Assembly: GCF_014648875.1 (NCBI RefSeq)
Contig: NZ_BMRY01000009.1
Span: 248,001-312,000 of the forward strand
Reading direction: 5' to 3'
Length of the DNA: 64,000 bases
From: Streptomyces parvus
GTDB taxonomy: Bacteria; Actinomycetota; Actinomycetes; Streptomycetales; Streptomycetaceae
Shown: piece after piece, positions 53,388 to 61,739 of the stretch
Position numbering within the stretch: the first letter of the stretch is position 1
Layout: every line of letters starts with the position of its first letter
Notes under the pieces: model-generated
The model's input: only the letters and a program-made list of their open reading frames with translations
What the model was told of the DNA's origin: nothing
Databases searched by the model: none
Translations under genes and position numbers: made by a program

Positions 53388-54760
53388 CACATGTGCGGGG
53401 GTGGGGCCAGGGTGAAGTCCTGTGGCCCGGCGGGCCGTTGGGTGCGCCAGCCCCGGGCGAGCGCGGCTTCCGCGAAGCGCGGGCAGCCGAAGTAGCCGAA
53501 GGCTGCCGGGGCGTTGGGGATCAGCCCGGAGACGAGCACCCGGGCGACGCGCAGAGTGGTCTCGGCGACGTCCTCCGTCGTGAGGTCCGCGGTGATGACG
53601 CGGTGGCCCCCGGCGGCGAGGGCCGCGTCCAGCGCGGTGCGGCTGCCCGGTGCGATCGCGGTGACCGGGACGACGCCCAGGGCGGGTTCGGTGAAGCGGC
53701 GGGCGAGCGGGGCCATCCGGTCGTCCAGCCAGACCTGGACATGGGCGCCGAGGTCGCGGACGGCGGCGAACTCGGGCCCGCAGTCGTCGAGATAGCGCCG
53801 GTCGGCCCGGTGGTCGAGGTAGAGTCCGCGGGCGAGCATCCCGGCCTCGATCGCCCGGTACACCCACCCGTCGGCATCGACCGTGCCTTGGGTGAACACC
53901 CAGGTGTGCACGGCCTCCAGGACGGCCTTGCGGGCCGCTTCCGCCGGGTCGTAACGGCAGGCGAACCCCGCCGCGTACATACCGCGTCCGGGGTCGCGCA
54001 CGAGGGCCGCGACACAGGGGGCGAACTCGGAGGGCATCTCCACGATGTGCACGTCAAGCCCGCAGCCGGCCAGGTCCTCGGTGAGCCCGGGGACGCTCGC
54101 CGGGTCGATGCCGCGGGTGGGTCCGTCCAGGTGCCACCACAGCTCCAGCGCGTCGCGCTCGACGACTTCGAGGAGCCCGCGCTCGACGGCGTCGTCGAGG
54201 CCCTGCCCGGTGGCGATGCCCGCGTAGTTGAGGTGGTGGGTGCGCGGCAGTGAACGCAGCTCTCCCTGCCGCCAGTTGAGGTGGGTCAGGGCAACGGGGG
54301 CCCAGCAGGGTTCCCCGTTCTCGACGGCCCGGGTCCACAGCGCCGGTGTTTCGGGGGTGAGTTCGGCGTACGGGAAGCCCGGGCGGCCGTACTGCCACGG
54401 TGCGTAGGCCGGCAGCGCGCCGGGGCCGTAGAGGCGGGCGCCCTCGGCGGTCAGCTCGGCCGCGGTGGCCCGCCGGGGCTCCTGGGGGTGGCCGGACGGC
54501 GGGAGGCGGTTGCCGCAGTAGCGCTCCACGGCCTCGGCCACCGCGGCGATCCAGGCGCCCCCGGGGTCGCCGAACGTGGTGCCGAGCGAGACCCGGTCGG
54601 CGGGCCAGGCGCCGAGGCGGCGGGCGTCGGCGACGTCGGCGGTCATCGCGGTGTAGCGGGGCGGTGCACCGGCGGGGTGTTCGACGGGGGCGACGGCGCG
54701 GACGATCCCGCTGACGGGGTCGACGAGGGCTTCGAGGGGCAGGGCGCTGGTCAACGGCAT
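53387..54760 (-). CDS. YcaO domain protein, cluster 2
   Basis: A 457-residue stand-alone YcaO. The ATP/Mg-binding acidic motifs are AEAVERYCGN (75-84), EVVERDALELWW (198-209) and LEAVHTW (281-287). It ends in LAPPPHM, shorter and less Pro-rich than the PxPxP tail of many azoline-forming YcaOs, so azoline, amidine (as in bottromycin or streptamidine) or another backbone activation is possible. ATG at 54760 overlaps the hydrolase stop region. Its leader-binding partner is encoded two genes upstream. Confidence 0.93.
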   Translation of the reverse strand: MPLTSALPLEALVDPVSGIVRAVAPVEHPAGAPPRYTAMTADVADARRLGAWPADRVSLGTTFGDPGGAWIAAVAEAVERYCGNRLPPSGHPQEPRRATAAELTAEGARLYGPGALPAYAPWQYGRPGFPYAELTPETPALWTRAVENGEPCWAPVALTHLNWRQGELRSLPRTHHLNYAGIATGQGLDDAVERGLLEVVERDALELWWHLDGPTRGIDPASVPGLTEDLAGCGLDVHIVEMPSEFAPCVAALVRDPGRGMYAAGFACRYDPAEAARKAVLEAVHTWVFTQGTVDADGWVYRAIEAGMLARGLYLDHRADRRYLDDCGPEFAAVRDLGAHVQVWLDDRMAPLARRFTEPALGVVPVTAIAPGSRTALDAALAAGGHRVITADLTTEDVAETTLRVARVLVSGLIPNAPAAFGYFGCPRFAEAALARGWRTQRPAGPQDFTLAPPPHM

Positions 54761-56307
54761 ATCTCCGGTACGGGCTCGACGTAGCGGCGTCGGGCGACGA
54801 CGGGCAGGTGGAGGGCGCTGCCCCGGGGGTTCACGGCGCGGCGGGACGGGGCGAGCCGGGTGGCCGTGACCGGGTCGTCGCCGGTGTGCGGGTTGCGGGC
54901 GTGGGCGGGGAAGTGGTGTCCGGCGATCTCGGCCCGCAGCCTGGTCCCGGCGGGCAGCCTGCGCCCGAGGGTGCCGAGCGGCACGGTGATGTCGGCGGCT
55001 TCGCCGGGAGGTCCGGTGCGCCGGACGATGCCGAAGGCGACCGGGTCGGCCCGGCCGGACGGGTCGAGCGCGGTCAGGCGTACGGCCCAGTCGGCCGACG
55101 GCGTGTCGGCGGTGGCGTTGATCCTGGCGACGGCGGCCCCCGCCAGATCGAGAGGGCGGGGCAGAGGCGGCGAGAGGAGCAGACAGCGGTCGGCGTGGCC
55201 GTCCCCGACCGGTACGGCGAGGTCGTCGGAGCGCACGGGACGCTCCGGGTCCGCGCTGAACTCGGCTCCGTGGAGCAGCCGTAGACCGGTGGGGGAACCG
55301 AAGGGCCAGCGATGCTCGGCCTCGGGAGGGGAATCCGCCCGGTGGGTGCTGTGCCAACGGCCGCTGTCGCCGAGGGCGATGGCCCCGTGGCGGGTCGGCT
55401 CCAGGTGCCCGGCGAGCGCGGCGCGGGCCCACCGTACGTACAGGGCACCGAGGTTGACACGTGCGCGGGCGGGTGCGGACCGGTCGGCGGTGAGGCGGTG
55501 TCCCCAGGGGCCGAGCAGCAGACGAGCCGGTCCGCCCCAGTCGCGCCAGAGGGCCACGGTGTCGTCGGCGAAGGGGTCGCGGGTGCCGCCGACCGCGAGC
55601 AGCGGCAGGCGGGCGGCGGAGCCGAGCGCGATGAGGCGGCCGCGTTGCCGGTCGGCCCAGAGCCGCGGCCAGGACGGCAGTTCACGCCCGAGACCCGTGG
55701 CCAGCCGCTCCGCCAGGCGGGCGACCGGAAGGTGTTCGAGCAGCCGGGGGTCGTCGGCCAGCGCGCGCTCCAGGGCGTCCGGGTCGGAGTCGCTCCGGTC
55801 GCCGTGGGCCGCCCACCAGCCGGCCCGGGCCCACAACCGCTCCGGCCCCCCGGGCTCGCGCGCGGTCTCGGTGAGCCCGAGCGCGGGAACGGCGGCGATG
55901 ACGGCGTCGGGGACTCCGTCGCGGTGTTCGGGACCGGGAGCAGCGCCGGGGGCGTCGAGTGCGCTGACGAGGGCGCAGTACGCGGCGTAGGAGGCGCCGA
56001 CGGCGACGACCTCTCCGTTGCTCCACGCCTGTGCGCGCACCCAGGCGACCGTGGCCCCGCCGTCCTCCTTCTCGTGGTCCCGGTACGGGTGCCACTCCCC
56101 CGGTGAGCCGTGGCGGCCGCGTACGTCCTGGGCGAGGGCGGCGAATCCGTGCGCCGCCCAGCCGCGCAGCTCGGCGCGGTGGGCGTCGCGCCCGTACGGG
56201 GTGCGGATCAGGACGGCGGGGCGGGGGCGGTCCCCGTCCGGGAGGCATACCTCGGTGGCGAGCGGGGCGCCGTCCGGCGCGAGGACGGACACGGTACGGG
56301 TGCTCAC
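54751..56307 (-). CDS. CocE/NonD family hydrolase, cluster 2
   Basis: A 518-residue alpha/beta hydrolase of the X-Pro dipeptidyl-peptidase/CocE type: VLIRTPYGRD near the N-terminus, QDVRGRHGS, nucleophile motif GASYAA (Ser about 105), GTRDPF (catalytic Asp) and GPWGHR (His), then a C-terminal jelly-roll domain. In a RiPP cluster it may cleave the leader or follower peptide or hydrolyse a modified intermediate. Its start overlaps the leader-binding gene (ATGA). No signal peptide is seen. Confidence 0.88.
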   Translation of the reverse strand: MSTRTVSVLAPDGAPLATEVCLPDGDRPRPAVLIRTPYGRDAHRAELRGWAAHGFAALAQDVRGRHGSPGEWHPYRDHEKEDGGATVAWVRAQAWSNGEVVAVGASYAAYCALVSALDAPGAAPGPEHRDGVPDAVIAAVPALGLTETAREPGGPERLWARAGWWAAHGDRSDSDPDALERALADDPRLLEHLPVARLAERLATGLGRELPSWPRLWADRQRGRLIALGSAARLPLLAVGGTRDPFADDTVALWRDWGGPARLLLGPWGHRLTADRSAPARARVNLGALYVRWARAALAGHLEPTRHGAIALGDSGRWHSTHRADSPPEAEHRWPFGSPTGLRLLHGAEFSADPERPVRSDDLAVPVGDGHADRCLLLSPPLPRPLDLAGAAVARINATADTPSADWAVRLTALDPSGRADPVAFGIVRRTGPPGEAADITVPLGTLGRRLPAGTRLRAEIAGHHFPAHARNPHTGDDPVTATRLAPSRRAVNPRGSALHLPVVARRRYVEPVPEICR

Positions 56308-57290
56308 GGGCGGGCCCTGGCGGTGTCGGACCGTGAACGCGTCCCCGCCGGTGCCGACGCGGGCAGCGGCGCGACGTCCGGAACGGGGAGCACGGGGTGT
56401 TCGGTGAAGGTGAGATCGCGCAGATCGATCCGGCGCAGCCGACGGCGGGCCGGGAGACCGGCCGACTGCCGACCCACTCCGCCCACTCCTTCGCCTTCGG
56501 CTTCGGCTTCGGCTTCGGCTTCGGCTTCGGCTTCGGCTTCGGCTTCGGCTTCGGCTTCGGCTTCGGCTTCGGCCCAGGCGATCAGGTCGGCGGTGAGCAG
56601 CGCCGCGATCAGCGCGGCGGACGCTGCGGTGGGGTGCGGCCCGGTGTCGGGGGTGCGGTGTCCGGCCCAGTACGCGGCGAGTTCGCGATGGGCGGGGGTG
56701 GCCGCGAGTCTGCGGAGTCGGACATGCCGGGAGGTGACGTCTCCGGCGGCCGCGGCAAGCGGCTCGGTCCAGACGTGGGAGCCCTCACGGTGGCAGCGCA
56801 GCCAGGCGATACGTCGATCCGGCAACCGGTCCGCCGCGTCCCAGAGCCCTTCGGCCACGGGCGAGTCCAGGCACCACACCACGGCGAGACGGCCTTCGGT
56901 GCGGTGGTCCGGGGTGGCCCGGACGAGCTCCGCCACCTTGTCCGGGGTGATCGGCTGGACCTCGGCCCCTTCCGCCCCGGCACAGCGCGCCACAGGCCCG
57001 GCGAGCAGGGGGTCGCCGAGGACATGGACGGTGCGGCCGGCGAGCGGAGCCCGGGGCGGGGCTGACACAGCGTGCCCACCGGTCTCGAACGCCTCGACGA
57101 GCCGGGCGAGTTCGGCGGACTGTGGGTGTTCGTCCGGTGCCTCTTCGCCCACGAGCCGGCGCGCCAGGGCTTCCCCGGTGACGCCGCCGGTGTCGATGCG
57201 CAGGAACTCCCCTCCGGAGGTCCGGAGCACGGGGGCGGCGCCGGGAACGGTGACGATCCCGGCACCGGGAGCGAGTCGACTGCGGGTCAC
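56304..57290 (-). CDS. RRE-containing, ThiF-like leader-peptide-binding protein, cluster 2
   Basis: A 328-residue protein. Residues 1 to about 85 form a winged-helix RiPP recognition element (RLAPGAGIVTVPGAAPVLRTSGGEFLRIDTG...). The middle resembles an E1/ThiF fold (GRTVHVLGDPLLAGPVARCAG) but lacks the GxGxxG nucleotide site, as in TOMM leader-binding partners. GTG 57290 is the start because GGAGGA lies 5 bases before it. Near residues 255-282 a run of 13 Ala-Glu dipeptides interrupts the C-terminal part. Confidence 0.85.
   Translation of the reverse strand: MTRSRLAPGAGIVTVPGAAPVLRTSGGEFLRIDTGGVTGEALARRLVGEEAPDEHPQSAELARLVEAFETGGHAVSAPPRAPLAGRTVHVLGDPLLAGPVARCAGAEGAEVQPITPDKVAELVRATPDHRTEGRLAVVWCLDSPVAEGLWDAADRLPDRRIAWLRCHREGSHVWTEPLAAAAGDVTSRHVRLRRLAATPAHRELAAYWAGHRTPDTGPHPTAASAALIAALLTADLIAWAEAEAEAEAEAEAEAEAEAEAEAEAEGEGVGGVGRQSAGLPARRRLRRIDLRDLTFTEHPVLPVPDVAPLPASAPAGTRSRSDTARARP
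56496..56573 (-). repeat. Thirteen tandem hexamers encoding Ala-Glu in the RRE protein
   Basis: Thirteen copies of TTCGGC (GCCGAA on the coding strand) inside the leader-binding gene. The unit is six bases, so slippage changes linker length two residues at a time without breaking the frame. Confidence 0.95.
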
Positions 57291-57363
57291 GGAATCCTCC
57301 GGGTCGGAAGGGAAGGAAGGCGGGGAAGGCGGGGAAGGCGGGGACGGCATGCTCGGGCCGAAC

Positions 57364-57406
57364 GGGGGCGGGCCCGCCCGGGTTGTCACCGGGCGGGCCC
57401 GCCCCC
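57364..57406 (-). terminator. Hairpin between precursor 2 and the leader-binding gene
   Basis: Perfect 18-base stem GGGGGCGGGCCCGCCCGG (57364-57381) with its complement (57389-57406) and a 7-base loop, located 40 bases after the precursor stop on the minus strand. It is the expected partial terminator between a RiPP precursor and its enzymes. Three GGGGAAGGC-type repeats follow. Confidence 0.8.
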
Positions 57407-57445
57407 GCGCCACGCGGGAGACCTGCCCTCAGCGGCAGGAGTCGC

Positions 57446-57580
57446 TTACTTCTCGGCCGCGGTGTCGGCCTCGACGGCGTCGTCGAAGGGGTTCTCGACG
57501 AGGGCGTTCGAGTGGGTGGCGGAGAGGTGAGCGAGCTGACCCTGGTCGGCGATCGGGGTGAACACCTTGTTCTGCTCCAT
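57446..57580 (-). CDS. Cys-free RiPP precursor peptide, cluster 2
   Basis: A 44-residue peptide with a strong ribosome site (GGAGG, 12 bases upstream). It has a polar/aromatic N-terminus (MEQNKVFTPIADQGQ), a central AHLSATHSN segment (two His flanked by Ser/Thr/Ser) and an acidic C-terminus (VENPFDDAVEADTAAEK). There is no Cys, so the YcaO cannot make thiazoles here; Ser and Thr in HLSATHSN could become oxazoles or methyloxazoles. Whether the core is central or N-terminal (with an acidic follower, as in bottromycin) cannot be decided by eye. It lies between the importer ATPase and its biosynthetic genes. Confidence 0.85.
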   Translation of the reverse strand: MEQNKVFTPIADQGQLAHLSATHSNALVENPFDDAVEADTAAEK

Positions 57581-57648
57581 GAGTTGAAGCCTCCATTCAC
57601 ATCGGTTGGGTGTGGTTCGCGGCGTTGGCGCGTGCCGCAGCACAGACA

Positions 57649-58494
57649 TTAATGAATACGATTTTCATTACGCAATAGCTGGAGCGGGTCGAGAGGGTGA
57701 TCTGGGTAACAGACGGGCCAGCCGCCCACGTCGTCGGCCCCCACCCGGCCGTCCACGCCGAGGACTTCGGCCAGCAGATGCCGGGTGACCACCTCGGCCG
57801 GGGGCCCGTCGGCGGCGATGCGGCCTTCCCGGAGCGCGACGATCCGATCGGCGAACCGGGCGGCGTGGTTGAGGTCGTGCAGCACCATCACCACCGTCAG
57901 CCGACGCTCCGCGCGCAGCCGTACGACCGCCTGGAGCACCTCCAGCTGGTGCCGCAGATCGAGATAGGTGGTCGGCTCGTCGAGGAACAGCACGGGCGCG
58001 TCCTGAGCCAGCGCCATGGCCAGGCGGACACGCTGGCGTTCGCCGCCGGACAGCGCGTCCACGGGCCGGTCGGCCCAGGCGGTGACACCGACGTCCGCGA
58101 GCGCCCGGGACGTCACCTCGTCGTCGCCCTCCCGCAGCATCCCGAGCGGCCCCCGGGCGGCATAGCGCCCCTGGCGTACGAGTTGACGCACGGTCAGTCC
58201 CGGGACGGAGGGCGCCGACTGGTGGAGCAGTGCCACGCGCCGGGCGGCCGTGCGGCGGGGCAGCCGCGCCACGTCGTCGCCGTCGAGCAGGACGCGCCCG
58301 GCGCTCGGGGTGAGCAGTCCGGCGGCGAGCTTGAGGAAGGTGCTCTTGCCGCAGCCGTTCAACCCGATGAGGGCGACCAGTTCACCGGCCCGGATGCTCA
58401 GGTCCACCCCGCGGAGCACCGGGCGTCCGGGGTAGCCGAAGGCCAGCCCCTCCGCCCGGACGACGTCCGGGACTTTCGGCACACCGCTGTTCAT
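57649..58494 (-). CDS. Metallophore ABC importer ATPase (FecE-like)
   Basis: A 281-residue ATP-binding protein of the iron-siderophore/B12 importer class with Walker A (GLNGCGKST), LSGGERQR, Walker B (APVLFLDEPTTYLD) and the H-loop. Its last codons carry a Zur-like box. ATG at 58494 is chosen with GGAGAG in front. The stop is 69 bases before the RiPP precursor start, so importer and RiPP genes could also be read through as one transcript. Confidence 0.92.
   Translation of the reverse strand: MNSGVPKVPDVVRAEGLAFGYPGRPVLRGVDLSIRAGELVALIGLNGCGKSTFLKLAAGLLTPSAGRVLLDGDDVARLPRRTAARRVALLHQSAPSVPGLTVRQLVRQGRYAARGPLGMLREGDDEVTSRALADVGVTAWADRPVDALSGGERQRVRLAMALAQDAPVLFLDEPTTYLDLRHQLEVLQAVVRLRAERRLTVVMVLHDLNHAARFADRIVALREGRIAADGPPAEVVTRHLLAEVLGVDGRVGADDVGGWPVCYPDHPLDPLQLLRNENRIH
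57651..57669. promoter_or_regulatory. Zur/Fur-type box upstream of the cluster 2 precursor
   Basis: AATGAATACGATTTTCATT, with AATGAA/TTCATT arms around TGAATACGATTTTCA (reverse TGAAAATCGTATTCA). It matches the Streptomyces Zur consensus TGAAAATCATTTTCA at 13 of 15 positions. It lies inside the 3' end of the FecE gene and about 70 bases upstream of the precursor start, so it would give the RiPP its own zinc-controlled promoter. The consensus is recalled, not computed here. Confidence 0.7.
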
Positions 58495-58532
58495 CGCGCT
58501 CTCCGTCGCACTCGTCTCCACTGTTCTCCTCC

Positions 58533-59600
58533 TCATCTCTCGTCCGCCCGTCGCCGTGCCACGACCAGCAGCAGCCCCGCTCCCACACAGGTGGTCAGGG
58601 CGCCGACCGGGAGGGTCAGCCGGTCCGCGTCGAGCACGGTGGCCAGCAGCCGGGACAGCAGTTGGGCCGCGGCGTCCGCCCCGCACACCACCGCCGCTCC
58701 GAGCAGTGCGGCGCCCGGAAGCGTGACGCGCAGATCGGCGCCGAAGACGGCCAGGGCCAGATGGGGAACCAGCAGCCCGACGAATCCGAGGGCGCCCACC
58801 GTCGACACGGCGCCGGCCGTCAGCGCCACCGCGCAGACGAGCGCCGCGCCCCTCCCCCGGCCGGTGGACAGGCCCGCGGCGGCGGCCTGTTCGTCGCCGC
58901 AGCGCAGCAGGGTCAGCGGCCCGGCGAGCAGCCAGGCCGCCGCGCCCCAGCAGGCGGCCCACGGCCAGAGCAGATTCCAGTGCTGCCAGACCCGGCCCTC
59001 GGTGGAGCCGATCAACCACTGGACGACGCTGCCGAGTTCACCGGGGGCCACCAGGAGGACGACCGCGGTGAGTCCGGCGAGCACCGCCGAGACGAGGACC
59101 CCGTAGACGGCGGTCTGCTCCGGGTCGCCCCGGTCCCGCCCGGCCAGCGCCCACAGCAGTCCCGCTCCGGCGAAGCCGCCGATGCACGCCGCGACGACCA
59201 CGGCCGTGGGGGACTCCCAGCCCGCGAGGCCGAGGCCGGTCGCGGTCACCGCACCGAGTACCGCACCGGGTGTCACGCCGGTGACCTCGGGTCCGGCCAG
59301 CGGGTTGCGCAGGGCCGACTGGAGCACGAGTCCGGCCACTCCGAGGCAGGCCCCGGCGACCAGGGCCACCAGCACGCGGGGCAACCGGAGTCGGAGCACG
59401 ATGTGCTCGGCGGTGGGGTCGTCGCCGGCCCCGAGCAGCACGGCCCGTACGCCTTCGGGGGTGACGCCCCGGCCGGCGAAGAGTCCGGCGCAGGCGACGA
59501 CGGCGACGAGCAGCACCAGGCCGCCCATCCGGACGCCCGGCGCGCGCAGGGTCCGGCGGGCGCGGCGGGCCGGTCCGGGCGCGGTGTCGACGAAGGTCAT
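58533..59600 (-). CDS. Metallophore ABC importer permease (FecCD family, second)
   Basis: A 355-residue membrane protein of the FecCD/BtuC family with about 10 helices. LRLPRVLVALVAGACLGVAGLVLQSALRNPLAGPEVTGVTPGA and GALGFVGLLVPHLA are family hallmarks. ATG overlaps the preceding permease stop. It forms the channel with the first permease. Confidence 0.92.
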   Translation of the reverse strand: MTFVDTAPGPARRARRTLRAPGVRMGGLVLLVAVVACAGLFAGRGVTPEGVRAVLLGAGDDPTAEHIVLRLRLPRVLVALVAGACLGVAGLVLQSALRNPLAGPEVTGVTPGAVLGAVTATGLGLAGWESPTAVVVAACIGGFAGAGLLWALAGRDRGDPEQTAVYGVLVSAVLAGLTAVVLLVAPGELGSVVQWLIGSTEGRVWQHWNLLWPWAACWGAAAWLLAGPLTLLRCGDEQAAAAGLSTGRGRGAALVCAVALTAGAVSTVGALGFVGLLVPHLALAVFGADLRVTLPGAALLGAAVVCGADAAAQLLSRLLATVLDADRLTLPVGALTTCVGAGLLLVVARRRADER

Positions 59601-60658
59601 CGTTCCGCCTTCCGCAGTACGGGAGCGGGGACGTCCGGCGACATCACCGGTGCGGGCAGGGACACGGGTCCCCGGTCCCGGGCGGGGCGTCTCCCCCGTT
59701 TCAGCAGGAGGACCCCGACCGGTACGCCGACCAGGGCGGTCCAGGCGCCGACGGGCGTCTCGACCGGGGCGAGCGCGAGCCGGGCCGGCTGGTCGGCGCA
59801 GAGCACGACGATCGCGCCGCACACGGCGGACCGGACGAGCCACCCGGCCGCGCCACCGTCCGGGCGGAGGCGGCGGGCGAGGTGCGGGGCGAGGAACCCG
59901 ACCCAGGCCACCGGTCCGCAGACCGCGACGACGGGGGCGATGAGGACGACGGCGATGCCCAGGGCGGCCACCCGCGCCCTCTCCACCCGTACGCCCAGCG
60001 CGCGGGCGTCGTCGTCGCCGAGCCGCAGCACCCCGAGGACCGGCACGCACAGCACCAGCGCCGGGACGGCCACGGCGAGCCAGGGCAGCAGACCGGTGAC
60101 GTCGTCCCAGGTGCGGGCGGACAGACTGCCCAGCAGATAGCGGTAGATGAGCTGGAGGTCGAGCTGGTCGGCCATGACCATGAGCACCAGCAGGGCGGCC
60201 TGGAGCGCGGCGGCGACGGCGGCCCCGGTCAGCAGGACCGCCGAGGGGCTCCGCCCGAACCCGGCGGCGACCAGGGTGAGCAGGCCGCCGAGCGCCGCCC
60301 CGGCCAGCGCGAGGAACGGCTGGAGCCCGAGGGGCACGGTCAGGGCCAGGACCAGCGGTGCGGCGACACCCAGGGCCGCCCCCGAGGAGACCCCCAGCAT
60401 CTCGGGCACGGCCAGCGGGTTGCGCAGGGCCTCCTGGAGGACGAGGCCCGCGGCGCCCAGGCAGGCCCCCGCGATCAGGGCCAGCACCATGCGGGGCAGG
60501 CGCAGTTCGGTGACGACGAGCCCCGCGAGCCCGTCCGACCCCAGCGTGGCCGGGAGCCGGGCGGGCGGGACGTACGGCGTGCCGAGACTGAGCGCGCAGA
60601 CCACGCTCGCCACGGCCGCCGCGCCCAGGCAGAGCAGCGCCACGGGCGGACGCCTCAC
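59597..60658 (-). CDS. Metallophore ABC importer permease (FecCD family, first)
   Basis: A 353-residue FecCD permease with about 10 helices, RLPRMVLALIAGACLGAAGLVLQEALRNPLAVPEMLGVSSGAALG and GPVAWVGFLAPHLARRL. GTG at 60658 overlaps the binding-protein stop (GTGA). A Pro/Arg-rich C-terminal tail follows the last helix. Confidence 0.92.
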   Translation of the reverse strand: MRRPPVALLCLGAAAVASVVCALSLGTPYVPPARLPATLGSDGLAGLVVTELRLPRMVLALIAGACLGAAGLVLQEALRNPLAVPEMLGVSSGAALGVAAPLVLALTVPLGLQPFLALAGAALGGLLTLVAAGFGRSPSAVLLTGAAVAAALQAALLVLMVMADQLDLQLIYRYLLGSLSARTWDDVTGLLPWLAVAVPALVLCVPVLGVLRLGDDDARALGVRVERARVAALGIAVVLIAPVVAVCGPVAWVGFLAPHLARRLRPDGGAAGWLVRSAVCGAIVVLCADQPARLALAPVETPVGAWTALVGVPVGVLLLKRGRRPARDRGPVSLPAPVMSPDVPAPVLRKAER

Positions 60659-61641
60659 CGCAGTGCGGCCGTCGCCTCGTCGAGGACGAGGCCCAGGGAG
60701 CGGGTGCCGCGCCCCTTGGCCCACACCTCGGAGTCGACCTCGATGACCTTGCCGTTCTTGACGGCCGGTATCCGGGACCAGAGCGGGTTCTTCGCCAGCT
60801 TGTCGGAGAGCTTCCCGTCGGGCGCGCCGAAGGACAGGGTCTCCACGAACAGGACGTCGACGTCCCGGGCGAGGATCTCCTCAAGGCTATAACTGCCGTC
60901 GATGCCCCGGCTCTTCCAGGGGTAGTGGGAGATCTTCGGGAACAGTCCGGCCGCCACGTCGGTCTCCGGGGTGGCGACGCCGAAGTTCTCGTCGCTGCCG
61001 TAGATGATCAGCGCGGTCCTGTCGCTCTTCTGCTTCTCCGCCTCCGCCAGGCGGGTGCGGAAGGTCTTCTCGGCCTTCTCTCCCTGCGCGGTGCGGCCGG
61101 TGAGCGCGGCGAGGTCCCGCAGATAGCCGACGCTGTCCTGCCAGGATCCGGGCTGGACGGGCCAGAAGGCCGTGGCGCCCTTCAGTGCGGGGGCGAGCTT
61201 GCCGTGCGTGTCCTCCAGGCCGATGACCAGGTCGGGCTTGTGGGACAGGATCGCCTCGACCTCGGGGCTGAGGAAGCCGCCGGGCACGACCGGAATCTTC
61301 GCCGCCTTCTCCTTGCCGAGGAACTTCGGGTGCGCGAGCACCTGGGAGTTGGTGGCGGTGGGCGTCATGCCCAGCTCGACGAGGATGTCGTCGCAGAGGG
61401 CGACCAGGCAGACGATCTTCTCCGGCGGCTTCGGCAGGGAGACCGTGACCCCCTTGGCGTCGGTAATCCGGGTGGCGGCCTCGATGGGCCGCACCTCCGT
61501 ACTCGTACGGGCTCCGGCACCCGCCGCCGCGGCCGGTTCCCCGGGGTCGGGGTCGGCGTTCTCCGTACCGCAGCCGGCCAGCAGGCCTCCCAGTACGGCG
61601 ATCGCGGCCCAGCGGCGGACTCTCAGCGCGGTTCGTGGCAT
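60655..61641 (-). CDS. Metallophore-binding lipoprotein (FecB/TroA-like)
   Basis: A 328-residue periplasmic-binding protein. The signal peptide ends in the lipobox LLAGC, and the mature part has the TroA-superfamily layout (PPEKIVCLVALCDDILVELGMTPTATNS; SPEVEAILSHKPDLVIGLEDTHGKL). It would deliver a metal chelate to the FecCD permeases. The Zur-type box about 100 bases upstream suggests zinc control, so the chelate may be a zinc complex. ATG 61641 is chosen with GAGGGA in front. Confidence 0.9.
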   Translation of the reverse strand: MPRTALRVRRWAAIAVLGGLLAGCGTENADPDPGEPAAAAGAGARTSTEVRPIEAATRITDAKGVTVSLPKPPEKIVCLVALCDDILVELGMTPTATNSQVLAHPKFLGKEKAAKIPVVPGGFLSPEVEAILSHKPDLVIGLEDTHGKLAPALKGATAFWPVQPGSWQDSVGYLRDLAALTGRTAQGEKAEKTFRTRLAEAEKQKSDRTALIIYGSDENFGVATPETDVAAGLFPKISHYPWKSRGIDGSYSLEEILARDVDVLFVETLSFGAPDGKLSDKLAKNPLWSRIPAVKNGKVIEVDSEVWAKGRGTRSLGLVLDEATAALR

Positions 61642-61739
61642 CGACGGGTCCCTCAACGTTCCTGTGCGGTCCCGGGGATGCGGCAGAGCTGGCGGCGGAG
61701 CCCCGGGAGCGATCCCCACCACAAGCCGAAACCTTACAC

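Noticed and set aside
56397..57065. Plus-strand frame with a Gly-Phe repeat
   Set aside because: It is the complement of the Ala-Glu hexamer in the leader-binding gene; codon bias supports the minus strand.
57651..57669. Iron (DmdR/IdeR) box
   Set aside because: The sequence does not resemble the actinomycete iron-box consensus TTAGGTTAGGCTAACCTAA; it fits a Zur/Fur-type palindrome.
59882..60892. Plus-strand frame of 336 codons over the FecC permease
   Set aside because: It is antisense to a clear membrane protein gene, with Gly/Arg/Glu-rich low-complexity translation.
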